Position numbers and translations under genes: made by a program. The notes under the pieces are model-generated. The model was given only the letters and a program-made list of their open reading frames with translations, made no database searches and had not been told where the DNA came from. 64,000 bases of DNA from Megaleporinus macrocephalus. Its lineage: Eukaryota > Chordata > Actinopteri > Characiformes > Anostomidae. Below are positions 39,612-51,043 of this stretch, one piece after another. Positions within the stretch are counted from its first letter, which is position 1. Each line of letters starts with the position of its first letter. The stretch covers positions 25,563,518-25,627,517 of the forward strand of contig CM038708.1 of assembly GCA_021613375.1 (NCBI GenBank), written 5' to 3'.

Positions 39612-40065
39612 CGTCGGGCCGAATCGGAGTCAGTACCTTCCCTGAAAGTACGCTTTCAAAAAAACAGCCGAGAATCAAACTCGTCCGAAGTTTTTTTGTT
39701 TTTTCTCCCTCAGGTCAAGCTAATCTGGCGCAGGTGCAGCTTATTGCCACATGCTCACCGGCAACGCCAGCCGCGTTTGCCTGACCAGAAAAAAGTAAGT
39801 AAGAGAAGAAAGTAAAAAAAGAAACACGTGTCATAAAGTTTTCACCATTTCACCGCCTTCAGTCTTTCAGTCAGCGCAGGTTGTTGTTTTTTTTTGTCCG
39901 GGAGACAAAAAAAGAGAAAGTTTTCAACCACAACTCTTTCTGTCCAGAGTGAGGAGAGCACTGAGCCACTTGTTGAGCAGTGATTGAGGGTGTGAATAAG
40001 TGACTGGGAGGGAAACAAAAACACTCTCTCCACTCGCGGTTTTAGGCAAATTTGTATTCCGTGGC

Positions 40066-40140
40066 GGACCAATCAGAAGGCGGGGCGCTGCCCTCAACTA
40101 ATTTACATTTAGGATAAATCGAGAGGGGGCGGAGCCTAAA
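40066..40140 (-). promoter_or_regulatory. sox19: CCAAT and GC boxes upstream of sox19
   Basis: GGACCAATCAG at 40067-40077 (an inverted CCAAT for this gene) is followed by GGCGGGGCG at 40079-40086 and GGGGGCGGAGCC near 40124. These are NF-Y- and Sp1-type sites, about 0.45 kb before the start codon. No TATA box is clear. Confidence 0.6.
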
Positions 40141-43100
40141 AGCACTTGTTGCTTGAACTCAGCTGCTTCTATCGGAGCGGCAGAGAGAGAGAAAAGAGTG
40201 ATTTCCTTTTTTTAATCGAAAAAGATTAAACACTAAAAAAGTTAATCGGACTCCCATATTGCCATAGTAACATTCTTTTTTTATCGCTGTTATTTTTATT
40301 ATTATTAGTTTTTCCATTTAACAGAAGACTTGTCTGTTTTATTTCTAACCCGTTGTTCAGACTCTATTTTTTATCTATTAATTAACTTTGTTTTATATTT
40401 TAGGAGAAGGAAGAGGAGAAGGATAACTCTGATTAATCCATAATCCCATGATTATTCAAGTAGTCCTAAAAACAAAAGATGAAGTGCATTTTTTTCTTTA
40501 TTTCTTTTTTTTATGTGTTTAATCTGTTTAGAATGATATTAGCCTTCCTAAACTTTTGGAAGTGTACTCGCACCCATACTTGAATTGTGTCATGCTTTGT
40601 TTTGTATAGAGTGCTTCTCTATCAGCTGGTTTCAATAGCTTACTTTCATTTTACACCTCAGCGCCTCTTATTGTTCCTACCCGGGGCCAGTCACTGTGAG
40701 ACCACTGAGAGAGCCATACATGGGGGTGTAATCTTTATTGCAGAATAATTGAACATTAAAATTGCAGTTAAGGCCCAGAATAATGTCACTTCAGACAAAT
40801 CCCATGCAGGTGCGTAGAACATAGCAGCGCTGTTAACTGAAAGGACAGTTTTTTTTTTATCTAAAACAAAGCTTAAGCCTTAAGCTTAAAGTTACTTTGT
40901 TCACATGTGCACATCATTTTGTAAGAGTGAACTGGAGAAAGTATAAATACATTCTGAAAGACAAAACTGTGGAAACGATTTGCATAACTAAATCAAGACT
41001 ATAGTAAAAAAAAAATACCCTGAAAAGTCAATGACAAATCATTTTTCAAAACTTTAGGCCTTGGATTAGTCTGTGCGTAGAATGGCCTCCCCAGTGATAA
41101 ACCATTCAAAGTAGGCAGCATATTAATAACAATATAAACTAACATGTTCTGTTCACATGTGCGGTTGCTGTGCGCAGGTACGGATACATGTGCTGTAGCA
41201 AATCTTTGCTGTCAGAATTGTGCCAAAGGGCTATAATTACATGGCGGGAGTTTTGTTCCTACCGTTGCCTTTGATGATAATTTATGATGTGTGCATGTCA
41301 AAAGTTTCTATAGGTGTGGGATTCTCACTGCGTCAGTCGGCGCTCGGGGAAAAGAAAAGGTGTGGGTGCGCGAAAGTGATTTTGTGTAGACACAGGTGTG
41401 TGACGGAGTTTGCAGGTGCGTGAGCTGTGAAAAGTCTGCCCGTGATTGACCGTTACACCCTCACGTCAGTCAAATTGAATTGTGGGGCTCCACTCTCCCG
41501 TTTCCGTATCCACGACAACGTCTTTTTGGAGCTTTTCCAGCACTGTCTTCCTTTCTCTTCTCTCTCTGCTTCCTCTCTCTCTCACTCCCTCTCTCTCTCC
41601 CTCACTCTCTCCCTTTTGTGCTCAACTTAATCAGTCTGATTTTCAACAAAGGCGACTCAGCAGCTCAAAGTTGGGGCTTTACATTCATAAAGCCTCCCCC
41701 CAACAGCCCCACCACACACACACACACATGCACTCACATACGCACACGCACACACACATATATATATATCTATATATATATATATATGTATATATATAAA
41801 TGTTAATGTGTGCACATATACATGCCGTGTAAGGCTGAATTCTCATATGTGCATTTCTATACACCGGCCCTGGCTGACTGTCAGTAAAGCCCAATGTTTC
41901 AGGAGTTCAAAAATGTAAGTCTTAAACAAGTTAGGACAGCGCTGTTATTCCATGCCGTGCAAAAGAAAAGCACTCAGATGTCTGAGCTCTAAGCTCTTCT
42001 AACAGAGCTATCTGAATGATATCACCTGTGCAGGGACAACATTGAGTTCAATGGCTAAAAAAAAAGAAAAGTAAAGAAAAACACCCACTCCTTTGTGGAT
42101 GTGGTGACAAATAACAGTATCATCGCTCACTTTAAATATTTGTGTTCGAATCATTACACCGAATTAAACGCGAAACTGTCAAACTTGGCAAATGAATGCA
42201 AACCTCAGATAAGCACTTCTTAGTGTATGTTAATAGCGACGCCTTCCCTTTTTAAGTTGGGACGCGCTTTAAAGAATAGCGCCTTATTTACAACTGAAGG
42301 ACCACTGAGTTTTCTCTGCAATGCATTGTCTGAGGTGTCTGAGAGGAGCTCTTGTAACTTAATTAACATCATTTGCTGAATGAGGAGAAACATTTCAGAT
42401 CAGATTTATGGATTCAGTGTAAACCTACACCTGAAAAAAGTGAGGGGGTTTAATTTGCTCCAGTTAGAAGTGCTCAGAAGTGGAGTGAGTGAATTTGTTA
42501 ATGTGTTCGGAAACTGTGCTTTACTGCATTTACAAGTATATAATTCCAGCTTTATTATAAATAATCATTTAATAAACGTTGAGCCCCACTAAGAAATCCC
42601 CCCCCCCCTTATTTTATGTCAAAACAGATTTAATTCAAATGCATACATAATCAGGACATTAATCCAAATTCAAACATGGTCATATCAGGGATCTCCAATG
42701 CACCATCCTACACAACTGACTCTGCAGTTCATTAACATTAGATGAAGTCAGAAAACCAAGAAAACCTATTAAGTGAAATTATAAATCTCTTGGTTACAAT
42801 ATGTCTATGAGAAACATTACAGATATATTACAAATTCCCAAATCAAGCATGAAAAATGTATTAAAGTCACTGAAATAGATAGAAAGTATTCAACCCCTGC
42901 CACACTCTGGCCATCCGAAAGAGAGAATCCAAAAAGCCTTGCTGAGAGTCCTTTGTGCAAAACTCCATGCTGTCATTTAAAAAGGACATGCACCAGCCTA
43001 AATAAAATACTACAAACTGACCTACATAAGAGTGGGAGACAACAATGCTTTGTGCATTAATGTTTAGGTTATTTGTGCTTGCATTACTTAATGTTTTAGT

Positions 43101-43685
43101 TAATTTCCAGGATCATTTGGAGTTTCACTTAGTAAACATATTATTTATTTCTGTCTGTTACAACTTTTCTGGTGGAAACAAATTAATCCATACTTTTATC
43201 TAGAAAAGTAGTACATAAAGAAGAAACTGTATTCAGAGAGAGAGTCTTGAAACTACCTTTGAGCACTTTATATAATTCCCTTAAATTAAAATGTGTTACA
43301 TTCTTGTTAAAAGTGAGTAAACTGAAAAACAGCATTGTGTATGTACTTTATTAATGTGATTAAGAAACGCATCAAGTGAATTCAGTGTATCATTGTTTTG
43401 TCAACATTGTATTGGAATGGCAGTTTAATTTTACCTAAAACAAGATTAATTTTTTTAAAAATGAAAAAAATGTAAAGTCTAAATTTACCCTGTGATTTGA
43501 CACACATTGATGTATTACTACCAGTGACTAAACAAGTTTAATATTTACTACCTTTACAATGTTTAAAAGCTTTTTATATAATATTTTTATATTATTACTT
43601 GTTAAATTAATAAATAAACTGTACACAAACTAAAACAATTGTAAAAAGAAAAATGAGGGTATAAACTTTGGGAACTCTAGTGGGC
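40141..43685. other. Upstream of sox19, no gene supported
   Basis: Non-coding. 41570-41615 is a (CTCT)-rich tract, and 41713-41800 is (CA)n followed by (TA)n. The short frames across them are low-complexity artefacts. 42593-42606 is a run of C. Confidence 0.45.
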
Positions 43686-43689
43686 TTAT

Positions 43690-44090
43690 TTTAAAGAATT
43701 CACACTCTCCTAAAAGGGTACCGGCGTTTTACAAATCGTAGTAGTTAGTCTGTTGGTCTTCGCATAAATCGGCTCAAATGATCAAATGAGGCAGTTTTGA
43801 CGCAGATTTCGGCAGGAGCCGTTACTCACACCTTTCTCTATTGTAAAGTCGTTGGGCTGATGGTTTCGGGATCATTAAGTGTGATCACTCTGACGCCTTG
43901 GTAACTGTCCTATGTGTGTAATATCACATCTGCCTTCACTGTGGAGGTGTTAATGGCCAGTAGCCAAGCTGATCTAAATCTGTTGCTGCGAGCCCCCACT
44001 TGTCAAATGCAGATGATGCTGGGTGGACCCTGGCCACATTTAAATTGGAAATATGTTAGAGAATTCGGGGGGCACTTACTCTTGCTGTGA
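43690..44090. promoter_or_regulatory. High-complexity block, candidate conserved non-coding element
   Basis: A non-repetitive, balanced-composition stretch without an open frame, about 4 kb upstream of sox19. Words such as CTTGTCAAATGCAGATGATG and CATCTGCC carry E-boxes. This is a suggestion from texture only. Confidence 0.25.
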
Positions 44091-45029
44091 GAATGACACA
44101 GCGGGGGAGAGAGTGATACACAGAAACATAGCTGTAGATAAGGAGACGTTTAGGATTCTCCTAAGGTCCTATTAAAAATGGTTTTGAATGGGTAAACAAG
44201 TTTACTCTACGGTGGGAGAACTGTACATACAAGTTTTGGGTAATCATTCAGAACTGGGAAATGTATGAATATGGACAGGTTTATAAATCCAGCTATTTGT
44301 TTCATTTCTTCATTTGTCATGTGCATGTTCTTATGACTTGTGAATCATATTTGTTGCCTACTTTTTAATAGTGTAGCTGTAGCTCAGGGAGCTTTTAAGA
44401 TGGTACAAATACTAAAACATGAGGTCACATCAAACAGCAGTTTTGAGGTTTACTCTACGGTGGAAGAAGTATGTTAAAAAAAAGACCACCCTCACGTCTC
44501 ATTTTTAAAAACTAGTCTTTAAATAATCGTGCAATAAAAGTTTCTGTAGGTAACCAAAATTGGTTTGGCACCACTCCTTGGTGGCACATTTTTAGGAGTG
44601 TATCTCCAGCTATGGGGACTTTTAGTATGGATAAAGTCTAAAAATACAGAACTGGAAAATGTATAGCTGTACTTTTATGAATGTATAGACTCTGTGAGGT
44701 CCCTGTTGAATGCTCACAGGGAGGTTCCCTAAAGGTTCCTGGCTTGAATTAGATTCTATCTACAGATTGTATTACATTCCATCTTTAAAAAGCTTTTACA
44801 CTCACACAGCACATATACAATAATGCTCTTTAATAAAAGTGTCCACTGAAAGGAAGCCAAAGTGGTTGTTGTGCGGCGTCACTCCACAGAAGACCCCTTT
44901 TCGGTTTAACTTCACTTTTGAGAGTGAATTTCAGCTGCTGATGAAAAGGAGACGCAAATCTGTGCTGTGAAGGAGCCTGTCGACGCCTGTGTGTTCAGAG
45001 CTGAGATGGCAAGAAGTAGATTTGTTATG

Positions 45030-45500
45030 AAATGGAAACAAATCTGAAAGCATGGAAATGAAGTGGGACGGGATGGAAATGAAGTGGGATGAAAATGAAG
45101 AGATGAGGTGCGTGGATGCGTCGGGTGAAGGCAGAATGAAGAAGGAAGGATGAGGGGGAGGATAAAGGAGAAAGCGGGAGCTCGGAGGGGAAGGTGGCGA
45201 GTTGGAAAAGAGTGCAGTTTGTCCCCGAGTCCTCCCTGACAGGCCGCTTGAATGGGCCCTCTGTTCTGCCTCTTCTCATGTAAATCGGGTCTTCAGTCTT
45301 GCAGCCATCCGTCACTGCACAGAAGGACCCTGGCAGGCCCTTTACGAGCCTCCCACTCGCATAATCCCCCCGGCCACAATCGCATGCCCAGCAGGGGGGT
45401 GAGCTGCAATGGGGGCAGTTGGTGGGGGTTGCCATCCAGACATGGTGAAAGTGTTGGAAGGGCCACCTACACTGAAGATGCATAATCAAAACAACATCCT
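45030..45500. promoter_or_regulatory. GC-richer island, candidate regulatory block
   Basis: A purine-rich arm (45040-45200) is followed by high-complexity GC-richer sequence to about 45480. Open frames exist on both strands (154 codons on the minus strand), but none shows a domain and both look like by-products of few stop codons. It lies 5.5 kb upstream of sox19. Confidence 0.25.
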
Positions 45501-47402
45501 AGCCTGCGGTGGGGGGAGGACGGGCTTGGGCGGCTGTTTTGGTTTCAGTGCAGGACTGTAATGGTAAGAGAAGAGGAATGCGACTATAGAAAGAGCAGAA
45601 AGGACAGGGGGAATAGCGCGGAATGAATGAAGTGGAGGTAAATGAGACAGGAGTACATGATGCGGGAATTAGCATAGTGTTTCCCTAACGGATGGCTGAA
45701 AGAGACCACGTCTTTGTGAGCAGCACATACGTGTCAGAGGACGGCGGCTTGAGGGAAAGTTAGCAATTTGGCCGGACCGATTAAAAGTTGTTAGCATGGA
45801 ATTAAAATGACATACGGGCAGGGCTGCAAACCAGCGGCCAGTAACAGCCTTGGACAGCCACGCCACTGTGCAGCGCGATAAGCAGCAGTTTAACTTTCTC
45901 TCGCTGCCACCTTTAACTGCTTGCCTGCCCCCCTGTGGTCAGCATTCTAACAAGGTTTAGTGAAGCCAACAACAGGAGTGGATGAACATTTACATCAGAA
46001 TTCATGTAAATAAGCACACACTGTGCACTAAGCATGCCATTTAGAAACTCCACAGCAAAAAAAAGGAGTTCCTAAAAACCCTTTAACTCACCCTACTTTA
46101 ATTTTCTCATTAAATTAAACACAGGAGAGAATTATTTACTAACACGGTATGGGGCTGAATATTTTCTCTCACCATGTTTTCCAGATTTCAGACTAAAGAT
46201 GTGTTAGATAATCTCTAATCTACATCTTCTATAATTAGACAATGTACAGACTAAACATGATGCAGGATAAGCAAGAAAAAATTAAACCGCATTCCTCATG
46301 CACCACTCCTTTAGACTAACAGGACGACATACCACACCAAGATAAAGTATTTAAGTATTCACGCGACAACTTCAAAGCAACTACATCACATGACCAATGT
46401 CAGTGTAAGTCATAAAGACTATCTACAGGTCTTAATTATTAATTGCAGTTTAATATAAAAGTATCAGTACAGACGGTTTTTGCTTTAGTCAAGTGTATTT
46501 AAATACTTGTAATTGAAATACTTGTAATTGTACTTATTTACAACACTGTGTACAAAGTACTCGCCAGATATAAGAGTACACACCGTTTATTTAGGGAGCA
46601 CATTCAATCCAATATGCAAACCACCCATGTTACTCACCAAATTAACCACACTATACTGACCACCCTACTCAAAATAATCCTCACTCGTATTGAAATGTAC
46701 CAACACTTGTAGTGTTCTAGGCCACGGTGAAGTTTCTGTAGAACATCACTAAACCACAGCACGAGCCATTATTTACAAACCATCACTGAACCACAGCAAA
46801 AGACATCATTTACAAATCCCTCCCAGACCTGCCAATATTTCCACAGAGAAAAATCATCAGGTAAAGGTTCCAGGTGAACCGCAGGTCTCACTTAACTCAG
46901 CTAAGACGTTGTAAGAAAGGAACTGGGCAAAAGTGGCATTTATAGAAAAGCAGAAAAACTGAAAACACTGCTATCCAACTGAAACTTCAATTTATGCCTC
47001 ACATTCGCAAAAGAAAATGCACCTATACATTTAATAAGCCTTTTTCAGTAATGCTCTATGAACAGACCAATTCCAGGTCTAACTTTCTGGACAGCACATG
47101 TCCATTTATATCTAAAGGTACAGCAAGCCATACATTTTGCAATATGAATATAAAACATTTAAACTTGGACATGGACAACTTCCTATTAGTGAAAGAACTA
47201 AGAACTGTTACATAACTGTAGCGAAAGAAGACTAATTTACACATGAACAGCTGAAAAAAAACAAAATCCATGTTTTTGAGTGACCTTGTGTGCCTTGAGT
47301 TTCATTTAATACAGATATTGTGGAATCCTTAACATAGTCTAGCTACTTTTGAGTAGCAATATGAAAATGTTGGAAAATGCTTATTTTAAATACTGAGGGC
47401 AC
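45501..47402. other. Intergenic DNA, no gene supported
   Basis: No gene, RNA or clear repeat found. Short frames at 45669-45866 and 46994-47215 lack motifs. Confidence 0.45.
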
Positions 47403-49378
47403 AGGCGTAGGAGCAGAATTGACATCGGTGGGGGACACTTTTGCTAATATGAATCAAAGCCCACCCTAACCCCTAAAATATTACCTATAAGCTGATTCCA
47501 CTGTAGGTAAGGTAGTAAATAACTGTATGTACAGTGACATAGAACAACATTTGTGTAATTATGGTAAATTTCGAATAAATAAACAAAAAACAACATTATC
47601 TGTATTTCTGTTTATTATTAGATAAATTCAATTATAGGTCACTTTTTAACAAACTGAACAAGATACTCCACATTACATGGTACTGCTGTCAGAAAACTTT
47701 TAAATTATGTAATAAAATGTCTGGATAATATAGAAATCTAACCAAATAAATTAATGAAATTAAATGATATATGTTTATGATATATGTATATGGTTACCTG
47801 ACTAGACAAGACTAACACTAATGTTAGACAGTAAGGCTGTGTCCCAAACAGCACCCTCTAGAACATTACATACTGCACTACTGAAACACTTCTAACGCTC
47901 GTGTCCTTTCATTTATTCATTCGTTTATTTATTTTATTTATTATATATATTTTTTGCGCATGTAGTGTAGTAGCAGTCTGCAGTTTGGGCCAGAGAGTAA
48001 TATAGCTTTCTGACAAAAGTTCATATAAACGTTAGCTAACCCAAACCCTCCTAATCTATTACCATAACAACACATTATGTGCGCATGCGCGAACGTGCGA
48101 GCAGCCTTCGCAGTAGCTCCCGTTTGTGTATTCGTTTTTTCTTTTTAACTATAGTTTTCTTTTTTGTTGTAAATTATTATCAGAGTGTTTATTCTTCTAT
48201 ATAACCGGCTGCTACTGTAATAACTGCAATTTCCCCATGGAATCAATGAAGTATTTCTGATTCTGACAAAAACCGTTTTACTGCAGTATATATGGTCATC
48301 GTTGCTATTCACTGCTTTCATCACTGACCTCGCGTTTAAAGCTGACACAAACTACAGGACGCTCCGGCGAGGCGAGAGTTCGGCTCAGGTGAAGCTGCTG
48401 ACTGCAGCTTCCCAGAAAGCCCAGCAGCGTCTCTACTTCCTCCGGAAGCTGAGAAAGGCCCGTCTCCCTCCACCCATCCTCACCCTCTTCTATAGGGGAA
48501 CCATAGAGAGCATCCTAAGCAGCTGCATCACTGCCTGGTTTGGGACCTGCACAGCCTCTGACCGCAAGTCCCTCCAACGCATTGTGAGGACAGCTGAGAG
48601 AATCATCGGAGTCTCTCTCCCCTCCGTCTTGGACATTTACTCCACCCGCTGCATCCGCAAAGCAACCAGCATTGTGGATGACCCCACCCACCCTTCACAC
48701 AGACTGTTCTCCCTCCTGCCATCAGGAAGAAGGTACCGCAGCGTCCGGTCCAACACGACCAGACTCTGCAACAGCTTCTTCCCCCTAGACTTCAGACTTC
48801 TCAACACAACTCAACGTCTGAACTGATATCTTTCTCCAACCATTTACCCCAGATAAAAAAAAAGGGAAGCATTTTTGCACAAAGCATTGCACTAATAACT
48901 CTACTACCTCACTGGACTCTATTTATTACACATTGCACAATTTGCACACAACCAGCAATTATTTATTATTCTCTGTCTGTACTGTGTTGTGTTGTCTGTC
49001 CGCACTTGTTTGTTTGTGTTGCACTTGTGTCTGTATGCACTGTCTATGTTGCACCATGGTCCTGGAGGAACGTTGTTTCGTTTCACTGTGTACTCTGTAT
49101 GTAGTTGAAATGACAATAAAAACCCACTTGACTTGACTTGACTTGCAGGATATTTCTTAACAGGCATCTCAACACAAGCCTTAAGGAAGGGAAAGACCCA
49201 GACCACCTAACAACCAGAACCCGTTGCAACAACAAACATTTGAATTGCGAAGGCTGCCAAAACGCACTTTTAAAATAAAAGTGTTTTAAATAGTTTCCGC
49301 TTTTTCTGTGGTTTAATTTTTGGAGTGGGACAAATCTACCTGTTTCTCATATCCCCCCGGTTCCTACTCCAGTGACTG
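47403..49378 (+). mobile_element. Same DNA transposon as 9785-11045 (copy B), with nested LINE
   Basis: The left part (GGCGTAGGAGCAGAATTGAC to about 48045) and right part (about 49285-49370, GTTTCCGCTTTTTCTGTGG to CCCCCCGGTTCCTACTCC) match copy A in order and orientation. The intervening 1.2 kb is foreign and holds retroelement sequence. Terminal inverted repeats are recognisable at both ends. Confidence 0.65.
48302..49146 (+). mobile_element. LINE 3' fragment: C-terminal part of a reverse-transcriptase ORF plus tail
   Basis: The open frame up to the TGA near 48824 carries the C-terminal region typical of fish non-LTR elements: AQQRLYFLRKLRKARLPPP, FYRGTIESILSSCITAWFGT, SLQRIVRTAERIIGVSLPS and LFSLLPSGRRYRSVRSNTTR. 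The catalytic YxDD part is absent, so the copy is 5' truncated. The 3' UTR ends with a short tandem tail of CTTGA units at 49127-49146, as in L2/CR1-like or Rex-like elements. Another LINE/SINE-like tail (AATTTCCCCATGGAATCAAT) lies just before it at about 48228. Confidence 0.85.
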
Positions 49379-49689
49379 AGGGGGAACTTGGAGTGAGGTA
49401 CTGAGAGAATCATTACTGCAGTCAGATTTCTTTTAAAGTTTTTTCATTCTTTAAAAAAAAGTAGGTGTTAATCTTTTTTACTCTTTCTAAGAGGTTGAAG
49501 TTGGTTGTGTAATCACCAGCTCCTTTTTTTCATCTACTACCCAGCACCTTAAATCACACCAGTTAGGGTGTCCTCGGCGCCAGCACGTAATCGCATTGCT
49601 ATTTAAGTTGGAATGCAAATTTGAATAATGAGCTGATGTCAGTTTCGTCCTCTTTTCTACACCGTCATGTGTAAAGGATTTTTAGTTTT

Positions 49690-50013
49690 TCATCCTTTGT
49701 TCTGTACCTAATAATGCTTATTGCGAACCGATTCATGAGGACAGTGAAGGGTTGCGGTTCAGGATGTAGCGGTTCTGTGAGCAGAGTTTGTGCTAAAGCG
49801 GCTGGTGAGCAGCACGGATGTTGTTCAATGCTGAGAATTAAACTCTCACTACTCCAACTTAGACTCTCTCCTGCTTTACACTCTCCTCCGTCTAAAAGGC
49901 CCGCCAGAGACAACACTGCGTATTTAGACTCTTTAAAAACTCTTAGCCACTCAGACTTCCAGACGTGCTGGAGTCGAAGAATCAAATCTATTGGAATCGA
50001 CTCCCCATCGCTA
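49690..50013 (-). mobile_element. hAT-like element fragment (copy B)
   Basis: Read on the minus strand it starts TAGCGATGGGGAGTCGATTC and continues with a module that aligns with 11387-11470 (CTGGAAGT, ACTCTTxGCTxA-type order). Further in, CTGCTCACCAGCCGC matches copy A near 11607. The other end is not found, so it is partial. Confidence 0.5.
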
Positions 50014-50130
50014 CCTTAAAGATAACATTGAATGGAAAAGTGTAGTTCAACAAGGAGAGTTCGGTACATAGAACAGACACACTGTGAACTACAAACACTG
50101 TTATTCCTCCTTCAAATACAAATTCTCCAT

Positions 50131-50960
50131 TTACAACAGAGGGATGGTAAAGCGGGCCAATTCCCAAATTTTACAACCCCCAAATATATATAAGGCAAGA
50201 GATGAACCACAATGAAAATGACAGACTGTACAGAAATCCTCTGTTCCAGGCTGTGAAAGGCCCCCCGAACTGTAACTGGACATTTGTTGATCTTTATCTC
50301 TAAATGAGGCTGATGTTGGTCTTCTATTCAACAGCTTCTTCACTGAACACTCCTCCACCTTACACACTACAGCAGATACAGGCCCCAGAATGTAACTGTA
50401 GCACCATTTAACACCACAATACAACAGAAAAATCACAAAACAGACTGGCCAATAAGAAGCCAAAGTCAGCTTCTACATGTTTAATAAGATCCTGGATAAT
50501 GTTCATTCAGAGTTATCTGCTTCTCAAACCTTTCACAATATTAAGCAGAGTTTCCTCAGCATTCAACACTGAAAAGACTAAAGAGAGAAACAATTCCACC
50601 TTTATTAGTATCACAACACCAACAGTAACCTGTAAATAGCAGCACTGCTGTTTGATTGTTGAAGCAGATCCTCTAACACTGAAAGTTTCATAGTGAGCTA
50701 CAAGTTTCATTTACTCTGTGTTGCTGTTGGGATTGAAAGCAAGTAACTAGTACAGGTAACATTGACAATTACAACATGTTCTGTAAGATCCCTGTGTATC
50801 ACTTTAAGCCAGCCAATCAGAGAAGAGCTCATCAAATTATTAATGAGCTTAACAATAGAAAACAGCTTGTTTTAAAACATAGAGTGTAAATGAATGTGTA
50901 AAACTAGGTCTGGGCAGTTTCATCCTGACCAAAGTCAGACACCTTCTGTGTAGACATCAG
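50131..50960 (-). pseudogene. Decayed inverted copy of the 3.65-5.27 kb gene
   Basis: On the minus strand this region follows the left locus in order. The upstream part contains CTCTGATTGGCTGG (left: CTCTGATTTGCTGG). The intron-like part contains TACAGGTTACTGTTGGTGTT and AATAAAGGTGGAATTG. The coding part gives VFSVLNAEETLLNIVKGLRS and, after frameshifts, YILGPVSAVVCKVEECS aligned with CILVPVQAVAFKVEHLI. Stops and at least two frame changes between 50525 and 50450 interrupt it. No transposon sits at the position where the left copy has one. Family unknown; treated as a pseudogene. Confidence 0.6.
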
Positions 50961-51043
50961 TAAACAATTAAAAATACTAAATAAATACATTCTGTGACAT
51001 CATGTAATATTAATATAATATGCAATGAGTTAGAGTTGAAGAT

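Noticed and set aside
39027..39815. 262-codon open frame on the plus strand
   Set aside because: It is the antisense shadow of sox19 exon 1; the GC-rich coding strand leaves few stops on the opposite strand.
45025..45489. 154-codon minus-strand frame
   Set aside because: No domain, biased composition and an overlapping open frame on the other strand; better seen as stop-poor non-coding DNA.
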